Assembly: GCA_937905985.1 (NCBI GenBank)
Contig: CALCWC010000062.1
Span: 1 to 11,579 of the forward strand
Reading direction: 5' to 3'
Length of the DNA: 11,579 nucleotides
Origin: an uncultured Verrucomicrobiales bacterium
GTDB taxonomy: Bacteria > Verrucomicrobiota > Verrucomicrobiia > Verrucomicrobiales > Akkermansiaceae
Below the pieces are notes generated by a model. It searched no databases, was not told the DNA's origin, and saw only the letters and a program-made list of their open reading frames with translations. A program made the position numbers and the translations under genes. This document shows, piece after piece, positions 5,329-11,579 of this stretch (positions within the stretch are counted from its first letter, which is position 1; each line of letters opens with the position of its first letter).

Positions 5329-6575
5329 AAGCCCACCTTTTAACCGTACCCTATCTCGTCTACGCCCTCATGCTGCCCCTCGGCGCCCATGAGCACGACG
5401 AGCACGAGCACTGCGAACATGAACACGAGCACGAGCACGAGCACTGTGATTGCGAGCATGAACACGAACATGGTGAACACGAACATTGCGACCACGACCA
5501 TGATTCCGTGGTGGTGAAGGCGGACGAACATTCCCGCCATATCCTGGCCATCCAGACGGAGGCCGTACCCGCCGCGGGACAGCGGCTGGTGTATTCCGTG
5601 TACGGCACGCTCAACGTGCCGCGGCACGCGCTCCGCACCTACGCCCTGCCGAGCGCGGGCCGCGTCACCCTGCACGTGAAATCCGCCCAGGCCGTCCGCA
5701 AGGGAGATTTGCTCTACACGCTGGAATCCCCGCAGGTGGCGGATGCCGTGGCGGAGCGCGACCGCGCGGATGCCGCCGCGGAACGCTGCTCCGCGGAAAT
5801 CGCCGCCATGGAGCAGCGCGTGAAGCGCCTCAACGATGTCGGCACCCGCAACAGCGATTTGGAGGAGCAGCTCCTCTTCAAGCGCGCAGAGCTGCGCCAG
5901 CTCACGCAGGACGCCGCAAGCGCGTCCGCACGCCTCTCCATGCTCTGTCTGGGCGCGGAACTAGCGCAAGAGAACGGTGCGCTTTGCGTGCGCGCCGCAG
6001 AGGACGGCACCGTGCGCAACGTGGGATTCACTCAGGGCGGCTGGGGAGAGCAGGGGGCTGCGGTTGTCTCCATGGCGGACACCGCCGCGCTGGAGGTGGC
6101 GGCCCCGCTGCACGCCGCATCCGTCCCGGAAATCGGCACCGTGCGCTCGCCGCTCTCGGATGAGGGAACGTGGCGACTGGACGAGCAGGTGGACCCCGCC
6201 ACCCAGACCCGCACGCTCTACTTCACCCCTGCGCAGTTGCCAGAAGGCGCGCGCGCGGGCCAGCTCTGCCGGCTTGACATCTACAACGGCGCGCTCGATG
6301 CCGACGACATCGTGACCATCCCGGATTCCGCCATCGTGAAAGTGGGCGCGGACGACCTGGTGTTCGTGGAGGTGGCGGAAGGCACCTACGCCGCGGTGAA
6401 GGTGCACGCGGGCGAGAGCCGCTTCGGCATGACACCCGTGGAGGGGCTTGCCCCCGGCCAGAGGATGGTGGTGAAGGGCGGCCACGAGCTGCGCAACCTG
6501 CTGCCCGCGGACGGCGCGGCCAAGAAGGCCGGCCATTTCCACGCGGACGGCCATTTCCACGAGGGGGAGGACTGA
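5325..6575 (+). CDS. CzcB-type periplasmic adaptor (membrane fusion protein) with Glu-His repeat
   Basis: A 416-residue HlyD/MFP-family adaptor linking pump and outer-membrane channel. A signal peptide (about 1-21) is followed by a metal-binding tract at 22-59 with 16 His in mostly His-Glu alternation and four Cys (30, 41, 43, 55). Next come the barrel-sandwich/lipoyl half motif (about 100-140, SAGRVTLHVKSAQAVRKGDLL), a coiled-coil hairpin (140-205), the second lipoyl half (220-250, AAEDGTVRNVGFTQGGWGEQ) and a beta-barrel ending near 390. The C-terminus repeats GHFH twice (403-406 and 409-412). His-rich adaptor ends are known from CzcB-type zinc/cobalt/cadmium exporters, whereas CusB binds Cu/Ag through methionines. 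The start is fixed by the ATGA overlap with the previous gene, indicating translational coupling; no Shine-Dalgarno site of its own is evident. Confidence 0.85.
   Translation: MKAHLLTVPYLVYALMLPLGAHEHDEHEHCEHEHEHEHEHCDCEHEHEHGEHEHCDHDHDSVVVKADEHSRHILAIQTEAVPAAGQRLVYSVYGTLNVPRHALRTYALPSAGRVTLHVKSAQAVRKGDLLYTLESPQVADAVAERDRADAAAERCSAEIAAMEQRVKRLNDVGTRNSDLEEQLLFKRAELRQLTQDAASASARLSMLCLGAELAQENGALCVRAAEDGTVRNVGFTQGGWGEQGAAVVSMADTAALEVAAPLHAASVPEIGTVRSPLSDEGTWRLDEQVDPATQTRTLYFTPAQLPEGARAGQLCRLDIYNGALDADDIVTIPDSAIVKVGADDLVFVEVAEGTYAAVKVHAGESRFGMTPVEGLAPGQRMVVKGGHELRNLLPADGAAKKAGHFHADGHFHEGED
5388..5504 (+). repeat. Degenerate GAGCAC/GAACAT hexamer tract encoding Glu-His repeats
   Basis: Low-complexity DNA with a six-base period, built from GAR-CAY codon pairs and encoding the His-rich N-terminus of the adaptor. 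Such tracts can change length by slippage, so the number of metal-binding units may vary between strains. Confidence 0.7.
6531..6560 (+). repeat. 18-bp-period direct repeat at the adaptor 3' end
   Basis: The 12-mer GGCCATTTCCAC occurs at 6531-6542 and again at 6549-6560. It encodes the two GHFH motifs at the adaptor C-terminus. The identical DNA suggests a recent short duplication. Confidence 0.6.
6561..6570 (+). promoter_or_regulatory. Shine-Dalgarno site of the RND pump gene
   Basis: GAGGGGGAGG ends 8 bases before the ATG at 6579. It overlaps the last codons of the adaptor gene and is the strongest ribosome site in the operon. Confidence 0.6.
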
Positions 6576-6578
6576 TTC

Positions 6579-9500
6579 ATGAACCGTCTCATTGCCTTTT
6601 GCCTGAAGAACCACTGCATGGTGTGCATCGCCACCGCGCTGCTGGCGCTGTGCAGCCTGTACGTGGTGCTGGGGCTCCCCGTGGATGTCTTCCCGGAGCT
6701 CAAGGTCCCCCGCGTCACCGTGCAGACCGAAGCCCCCGGGCTCTCCGCGGAAGAGGTGGAGCAGTATGTCAGCATCCCCATCGAGTCCGCCCTCAGCGGC
6801 GCCGCGGGAGTCAAGGGCGTGCGCTCCTCCTCCGGCGGCGGGCTTTCCTTCGTGTGGGCGGACTTCGACTGGGACACCGACATCTACCGCGCCCGCCAGA
6901 TTGTCTCTGAACGCCTGGCCGCGGTGCGGGATTCCCTGCCGCAGGACGTGGAGAGCGAACTCGCGCCCATCGTTTCCGTCACGGGCGAAATCATGCTCGT
7001 TGCCGTGACGGGTGATGATGGCGTGGACCCGCTGGAGATGCGGCGCGTGGCGGAGTTCGGACTGCGCAACCGCCTCCTCTCCGTGCCGGGCGTAGGCCAG
7101 GTCACCGTGCTGGGCGGCCGCCTGCCGGAGTACCAGGTGCTTTACAATCCCGACAAGATGCTGCGCAGCGGCGTGACGCTGGATGATATCCGCGCCGCCG
7201 TGCAGGATGCCCAGAGCACTGCGCCCGCAGGCTATCTGGAGGACGTGGCGGGGATGGAGCTGCCCGTGCAGCAGGCATCCCGCGCCGCTTCCCCGGAGCA
7301 TCTGCGCCGCGCGCTCGTCAAGTCGCACCCCGGCGGCGTGCTGCGCCTGGAGGACGTGGCGGACGTACGCATCGACGGTGCGCCGCGCCGCGGCAACGCG
7401 GGCTTCAACGGGCAGGAGGCCGTTATCCTCGCCGTGCTGAAGGTTCCCGGTGCCAACACCCTGGAGCTCACGGAAAAATTGCAGAAAGAGGTGGACGACT
7501 TCGCCAAGAGCGCGCTGCCTTCCGGCATGCACCTGCATACGGATGCCTACCGCCAGGCGGACTTCATCCAACTCTCGCTTGAGAACGGGCGGCAGACGCT
7601 GTTCATTGCCGCCATCGTGGTGATGCTGGTGATTGTGCTCACGCTGCTCAACCTGCGCACGGCGGTCATCACGCTGGTGAGCATGCCGCTCTCCGTGCTG
7701 TTCGGCATGGCGTTCTTCCCCGCCTGCGGGCTGTCGGTGAACATCATGACCCTCGGCGGACTTGCCGTGGCCGTGGGTGATGTGGTGGACAATGCCATCA
7801 TCTTCGTGGAGGTGGCCTGGCGCAACCTCTCCCGCAACGCCGCATTGCCGCCCGTGCAGCAGAAATCACGCTTCCAGGTGCTCATGGAGGCCAAGGGTGA
7901 GATTGTCGGCTCCATCACGTACTCCTCCGTCATCATCCTGCTGGTGTTTGCGCCCGTATTGTTCCTGGGCGGGCTGGAGGGGCAGTTCTACCGCCCGCTG
8001 GGCGTGTCGTACATGCTGGCGCTGGCGGCGTCGCTCCTGGTGGCGCTCACCATCGTGCCCGTGCTGTGCATGATTGGCTTCAAGCGTTCCAAGAACGCAT
8101 CCGACAACGGGGATTCCACCACCGCGCGCGCCATCCGCGCCGCCTACCGCCCGGTGCTGGCGTTCTGCATGCGCCGCGCGGGTTGGGTGTTCGCATCGCT
8201 GCTGGTGGTCACGGCAGGCTTCATGGCTCTGGCATCCACCTACGGCACCAGCTTCCTGCCGCCCTTCAACGAGGATTGCTACACTGTTTTTGTCAACACT
8301 GTGCCCGGCACCTCCCTGCAGGAGACCGAGCGCATCTCCAACCAAGTCATGCGCGAGCTGCAGAAAATCGACGGCGTGAAAACCGTGGCCCAGCGCACGG
8401 GGCGCGCCGAGAGCGACGAGCATGCCGAGCCCGTCAGCGCTTCAGAGCTCCTGGTGCGCGTGGATCTCTCCAAGGACCAGAAGAAGATTCGCGAAGCCAT
8501 CCACGGGGTCATACACGGCGTGCCCGGCACCAGCGGCATGATCGGCTATCCCATGGCCCACCGCATCTCCGCCGTGCTCTCCGGCTCCAACTCCGAGATT
8601 GCCATCAACATCTACGGCGACGAACTGCCCCAGCTCCGCAAGGCCGCCAAGAAGGCAGCGGAAATCCTTTCATCCATGCCCGAGGTGGCCGACGCACGAG
8701 CCAACCGTGAGGTGATGGTGGACACCATCTGCGTGGACTACAACCGCGAGGTGCTGGCCGCCTACGGCCTCACCGTGGCGGAGGCCGCGGAGCAGGTGTC
8801 CGCCGCCCTCCACGGCCTGAAGGCGGGCGAGGTCATCCGCAACCTCGACCACTGGAACATCATGCTGCGCCTGGACCCGCAGATGCGCATGGGCGTGGAC
8901 GACGTGCGCCGCCTGCCGCTGCTGGCGGGTGGCGGCAAATCCGTGCCGCTCGGCGAGGCCGCCCAGGTGTACCGCGCGGAGCAGACCAACCTCATCCTGC
9001 GCGACAACACCCGCCGCAAGGCCATGATTTCCTGCAACCCCGCGCCCGATTCCAACCTCGGCGACCTTGCCCAGGCCTGCCGCGAGAAGCTGGATCCCGC
9101 CATGCACGAGCTGGGCTGCACCGTGGACTACGACGGCACCATCAAGAGCCGCGAGCAGGCGGGCCGCCGCCTGTACCTGCTGGGTGGCGCGGTGTGCGTG
9201 CTCATCGTGCTGCTGCTGGCCGCATCGCTCGGCAGCGTGCGCCGCGCCGCCGTCACGCTGGTGAACATCCCGCTCTGTCTGGTGGGCGGCATCGCCGCCG
9301 TGTTCGTGGCATCACCCGACACCGTTGCGTCCGTACTCCACGGCGGCTACGTGCCGCCCATCCTGTCGGTCAGCTCCATTGTGGGCTTCGTCACGGTCAT
9401 CGGCTTCGCCATCCGCAGCGGGCTCATCCTGCTCAACCGCTACCGCGCCCTAGAGCAATCCGGTATGTCCGCAGCGGATGCCATCCGCAACGGTTCCGAG

Positions 9501-9713
9501 GAACGCCTCATCCCCATCATCATGACCAGCCTCACCACCATCCTCGGTCTGCTCCCCCTCGTCTGGGCCCGCAACCAGCCCGGCGGAGAGCTCCTGGCTC
9601 CCCTCGCCATCGTCCAGTTCGGAGGCCTCCTCTCCGCAACCATCCTCAACCTCCTCCTAGTCCCCGCAACCTCCTCCCTCTTCACCAAATTCCTCGCCCC
9701 GCGCTCCCGCTGA
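6579..9713 (+). CDS. Heavy-metal efflux RND transporter, CzcA/CusA family
   Basis: A 1044-residue inner-membrane proton/metal antiporter, full length for the HME-RND family. Visible landmarks are the N-terminal segment with LGLPVDVFPELKVPRVTVQTEAPGLS, the large periplasmic loops, TM4 with GGLAVAVGDVVDNAIIFVE (393-411), the following EIVGSITYSSVIILLVFAPVLFLGGLEGQF, and the TM11 motif GFAIRSGLILLNRYR. Proton-relay candidates are D401, D404 and E411. D404 matches CusA D405 and CzcA D408, but the CzcA D402 position is Ala398. By alignment from memory the CusA methionine triad (M573, M623, M672) is replaced by F571, A621 and A665, so copper or silver is unlikely and a divalent metal more likely. 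It is the last gene of the operon, 3 bases after the adaptor. The exact substrate is inferred. Confidence 0.9.
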   Translation: MNRLIAFCLKNHCMVCIATALLALCSLYVVLGLPVDVFPELKVPRVTVQTEAPGLSAEEVEQYVSIPIESALSGAAGVKGVRSSSGGGLSFVWADFDWDTDIYRARQIVSERLAAVRDSLPQDVESELAPIVSVTGEIMLVAVTGDDGVDPLEMRRVAEFGLRNRLLSVPGVGQVTVLGGRLPEYQVLYNPDKMLRSGVTLDDIRAAVQDAQSTAPAGYLEDVAGMELPVQQASRAASPEHLRRALVKSHPGGVLRLEDVADVRIDGAPRRGNAGFNGQEAVILAVLKVPGANTLELTEKLQKEVDDFAKSALPSGMHLHTDAYRQADFIQLSLENGRQTLFIAAIVVMLVIVLTLLNLRTAVITLVSMPLSVLFGMAFFPACGLSVNIMTLGGLAVAVGDVVDNAIIFVEVAWRNLSRNAALPPVQQKSRFQVLMEAKGEIVGSITYSSVIILLVFAPVLFLGGLEGQFYRPLGVSYMLALAASLLVALTIVPVLCMIGFKRSKNASDNGDSTTARAIRAAYRPVLAFCMRRAGWVFASLLVVTAGFMALASTYGTSFLPPFNEDCYTVFVNTVPGTSLQETERISNQVMRELQKIDGVKTVAQRTGRAESDEHAEPVSASELLVRVDLSKDQKKIREAIHGVIHGVPGTSGMIGYPMAHRISAVLSGSNSEIAINIYGDELPQLRKAAKKAAEILSSMPEVADARANREVMVDTICVDYNREVLAAYGLTVAEAAEQVSAALHGLKAGEVIRNLDHWNIMLRLDPQMRMGVDDVRRLPLLAGGGKSVPLGEAAQVYRAEQTNLILRDNTRRKAMISCNPAPDSNLGDLAQACREKLDPAMHELGCTVDYDGTIKSREQAGRRLYLLGGAVCVLIVLLLAASLGSVRRAAVTLVNIPLCLVGGIAAVFVASPDTVASVLHGGYVPPILSVSSIVGFVTVIGFAIRSGLILLNRYRALEQSGMSAADAIRNGSEERLIPIIMTSLTTILGLLPLVWARNQPGGELLAPLAIVQFGGLLSATILNLLLVPATSSLFTKFLAPRSR

Positions 9714-9741
9714 GCGCTTTCAAACGAGAAATAATCAAGTT

Positions 9742-9766
9742 TGCCCGGCAGGCATATAGTCGGGCA
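9742..9766. terminator. Probable bidirectional terminator between convergent genes
   Basis: TGCCCG (9742-9747) pairs perfectly with CGGGCA (9761-9766) across a 13-base loop. On the plus strand GTCTTT follows; on the minus strand AACTTGATTATTTCTC follows, which is moderately T-rich. It lies 28 bases after the pump stop and 10 bases after the stop of the convergent transferase gene, where a shared terminator is expected. The T-tracts are short, so confidence is moderate. Confidence 0.45.
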
Positions 9767-9776
9767 GTCTTTGAAG

Positions 9777-11525
9777 CTATTCCCTGACTCCGCAATCCTT
9801 TGCTGAACTTTGTACGCTTTGGGGAAGATTGTTGGGGTGTTTGCGAATATCATCACTCCAGATATCTCCTACCTTAAGTGGTACTGTGGATTCAATGTGG
9901 CAAAGTTTTAAAATGCTGGCGTACAATTGACCTTGCACCAATACCTTGTCGGCAATCTCACGTGTTTTTGCCGCAATTTCCGGATTGTTCCTAATGTAGG
10001 TGTCAGAATACCATATCCACGAAGCCACGTGGCGCAAATCAAAGTCTCCTGGATTCCCCCCATGCATAATTCGCCCGTTTTCTCCAAGTTTTTGCCCGTG
10101 GTCGGAGCAATACAGAATCACGGCGTTTTTATCCTTTAATCCATCTATCAAGTGTTTGGCAAGAGCATCAACGCATACGATGCAATTGTCGTAATCGTTA
10201 ATCATTTGCTCAGGCGTTACATCGGCAACGACATCCAAATTTCCCCAATCTATATTACCTGGCTGAAACGGTGCATATTTAGGGTCATGCTTGTATGGAA
10301 AATGTCCCGTTCCATTTTCAATGACAACGAACTGCTTGGGTGACATCTCCCCTGTGATATTGTCCATGATGCCTGATGAAACATCGTCCATTGCCGCATG
10401 GAACTCCAAAGTCTTGTTTATACCTGTTCCGAACAATTGATTGAAATATTGGCTGTGAACGATATTGTAAGTGTTTTCTGCAATCCACAAATTATGGAAA
10501 CCATGCTTCTTGAGAATTGAAAGGAAGGAAGAGAAGCCCGGCTTTTCTTTCTCAACAGTCAGAGCCCCCATCATTCCCTCTACGCTCACATAAGTAGAGG
10601 TCCCATATGAAAACATGTTGCGGAAAAAGGTAATGTTGTCGTTTTTCCCAATCTGCGGCAGAGTATCCCTTTCATACCCTCCGGCTGGAATATGGTCTGC
10701 CCTCACACTTTCCCCGATTATCAACACGAAAACAATTGGCTCGTCCTTGGTCATCGTGGATTCAACGCTTGCAGAATCCTGTATGTTAATCTTTTTGAAT
10801 TTTTCATTGAGGGCTCCCCACAATATGTTTATGTTGTTGTATTGCCACAACCAGTGCTGTACGAACACCTCGTGATGACCGGTCACGTACATTTCCGTAT
10901 CCTCTTTCAGTGTATTGTCTGCCATGGTGAAATGGAGAGACGGCCTCAGCTTCAACGCTATTCCCGGCAATTGAAAGCATGCATACCACAGCCCCGCTGC
11001 ACATATGCATACAAGCGCTGTACTCTTCCACCCGTATTTCCGGATTGTTTCCCTGTGATAGTACAGAAAAAATACAAACAGCCAGTAAATCAGAAGACCA
11101 ATTAATATTAAACCGAGTATGGAAATGATGCTGCTAAAATTGACAAATGCGCCAGCCTCGTCCTGATTTGTTTCAAATGCCGCGTTTATCAAATCAAACC
11201 CCATGCTATACTTGAAGACGCGATACACATATGCACATATTGCGAAAAAGGTGATGCATATTGAATAAATCGCAATGCCCACGTATGGTATGATAGCACA
11301 GAAATACAGGAACAGGAATGAAAGCACTGTGGAGTACAACTGCCGGACAACTAATGGAAATCCGTTATAATCAAAAAAGAAAGGGTCATACGTTGTGCAA
11401 AATGCATACGACAGCATTGCCAACAACGCAAACTGAACTAGATTCAAATTTACAAGAGAATATCGGGATTGTTCTGTTCCCAATACTTGAAGCGTTATGG
11501 ATTTCATCGAGAAAATGATACCCAT
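9777..11525 (-). CDS. EptA/MCR-type membrane phosphoethanolamine transferase (sulfatase fold)
   Basis: A 582-residue protein that probably transfers phosphoethanolamine from phosphatidylethanolamine to lipid A or another surface glycan. About five N-terminal membrane segments (roughly 24-45, 63-83, 84-104, 132-155, 168-186) precede a periplasmic sulfatase-like domain. Catalytic residues fit the family: E272 in GESVRADH, nucleophile T311 in GTST, H408 in TGHFPY, D475 and H476 in SDHGQ, and H488 in MHGG. The spacings E to T (39) and D to H (13) equal those in MCR-1 (E246, T285, D465, H478). The Cys pair flanking the MCR-1 nucleophile (C281, C291) is absent. The acceptor cannot be told from sequence. 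The start is uncertain: ATG 11525, ATG 11507 (residue 7, at the predicted transcription start), or upstream, since the frame stays open to the window edge. The gene is clearly more AT-rich than the others, suggesting a different origin. Confidence 0.85.
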   Translation of the reverse strand: MGIIFSMKSITLQVLGTEQSRYSLVNLNLVQFALLAMLSYAFCTTYDPFFFDYNGFPLVVRQLYSTVLSFLFLYFCAIIPYVGIAIYSICITFFAICAYVYRVFKYSMGFDLINAAFETNQDEAGAFVNFSSIISILGLILIGLLIYWLFVFFLYYHRETIRKYGWKSTALVCICAAGLWYACFQLPGIALKLRPSLHFTMADNTLKEDTEMYVTGHHEVFVQHWLWQYNNINILWGALNEKFKKINIQDSASVESTMTKDEPIVFVLIIGESVRADHIPAGGYERDTLPQIGKNDNITFFRNMFSYGTSTYVSVEGMMGALTVEKEKPGFSSFLSILKKHGFHNLWIAENTYNIVHSQYFNQLFGTGINKTLEFHAAMDDVSSGIMDNITGEMSPKQFVVIENGTGHFPYKHDPKYAPFQPGNIDWGNLDVVADVTPEQMINDYDNCIVCVDALAKHLIDGLKDKNAVILYCSDHGQKLGENGRIMHGGNPGDFDLRHVASWIWYSDTYIRNNPEIAAKTREIADKVLVQGQLYASILKLCHIESTVPLKVGDIWSDDIRKHPNNLPQSVQSSAKDCGVRE

Positions 11526-11542
11526 TGCTAATGGGTAGTCAA
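11515..11542 (-). promoter_or_regulatory. Possible sigma70-type promoter of the transferase gene
   Basis: On the minus strand TTGACT (11542-11537), a 16-base spacer and TATCAT (11520-11515) match the consensus at five of six positions each. Only seven bases separate the -10 box from the in-frame ATG at 11507, so transcription would begin at or next to that codon. If this promoter is used, the start at 11525 is not transcribed from it. The open frame continuing upstream argues for caution. Confidence 0.4.
11521..11535. promoter_or_regulatory. Perfect palindrome CCCATT-N3-AATGGG inside the putative promoter spacer
   Basis: A 6-bp perfect inverted repeat with a 3-base centre fills 15 of the 16 bases between the -35 and -10 boxes of the transferase promoter, a common place for a repressor or activator site. 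It also covers the alternative ATG at 11525, so in RNA it could instead form a small hairpin over that start codon. Confidence 0.35.
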
Positions 11543-11579
11543 GCCCTTTTTTCAGGGAGTACGCTCCGTTAAGAAAAGG

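Noticed and set aside
5961..7571. 536-codon minus-strand open frame across the adaptor/pump junction
   Set aside because: It is antisense to two well-supported genes and has no family motif; a codon-bias artefact of GC-rich DNA.
9927..11105. Several short plus-strand open frames opposite the transferase
   Set aside because: All are antisense to the conserved catalytic domain, with no ribosome site or motif of their own.

Overview
The window most likely comes from a GC-rich, Gram-negative member of the Verrucomicrobiota, probably close to Akkermansia. This is inferred from three things: a beta-helical surface protein ending in a PEP-CTERM-like signal with an arginine cluster, weak or absent Shine-Dalgarno sites before several genes, and typical diderm envelope genes (RND tripartite efflux, phosphoethanolamine transferase). 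No rRNA, tRNA, CRISPR array, transposase or integrase was seen.

Layout. (1) Bases 1-1430, plus strand: the 3' part of a large repeat-rich surface protein, cut by the left edge. (2) Bases 1461-3431, minus strand: a 656-residue CbbX/SpoVK-type AAA+ ATPase whose N-terminal half carries TerB-like acidic motifs. (3) Bases 3432-3554: a compact divergent promoter region. (4) Bases 3555-9713, plus strand: a heavy-metal efflux cluster made of a small exported Cys/His-rich protein, a TolC/CzcC-type outer-membrane factor, a CzcB-type adaptor with a Glu-His repeat, and a CzcA/CusA-type RND pump. (5) Bases 9714-9776: a convergent intergenic region with a probable bidirectional terminator. (6) Bases 9777-11525, minus strand: an EptA/MCR-type membrane phosphoethanolamine transferase in DNA that is clearly more AT-rich than everything to its left.

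How the genes fit together. The efflux genes form the usual C-B-A order with an ATGA overlap (outer-membrane factor to adaptor) and a 3-base gap (adaptor to pump), so they are very probably one operon. The small Cys/His-rich protein shares their promoter and is separated from them by an 88-base spacer that can fold into an 8-bp stem enclosing a GNRA-capped hairpin. His-rich ends on the adaptor, and a pump that lacks the CusA copper/silver methionine triad, point to a divalent metal such as zinc, cobalt, nickel or cadmium rather than copper. The divergent TerB-like/AAA+ gene may belong to the same metal or envelope stress response; that link rests on gene position and on the known association of TerB domains with tellurite and chemical-stress loci. 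The phosphoethanolamine transferase appears to be a separate unit that modifies lipid A or another surface glycan.

The points most worth a second look are the structured spacer at 3964-4021, the TerB-like/AAA+ and efflux divergon, the small Cys/His-rich protein, the altered metal-binding and proton-relay residues of the pump, and the palindrome inside the putative promoter of the transferase gene.
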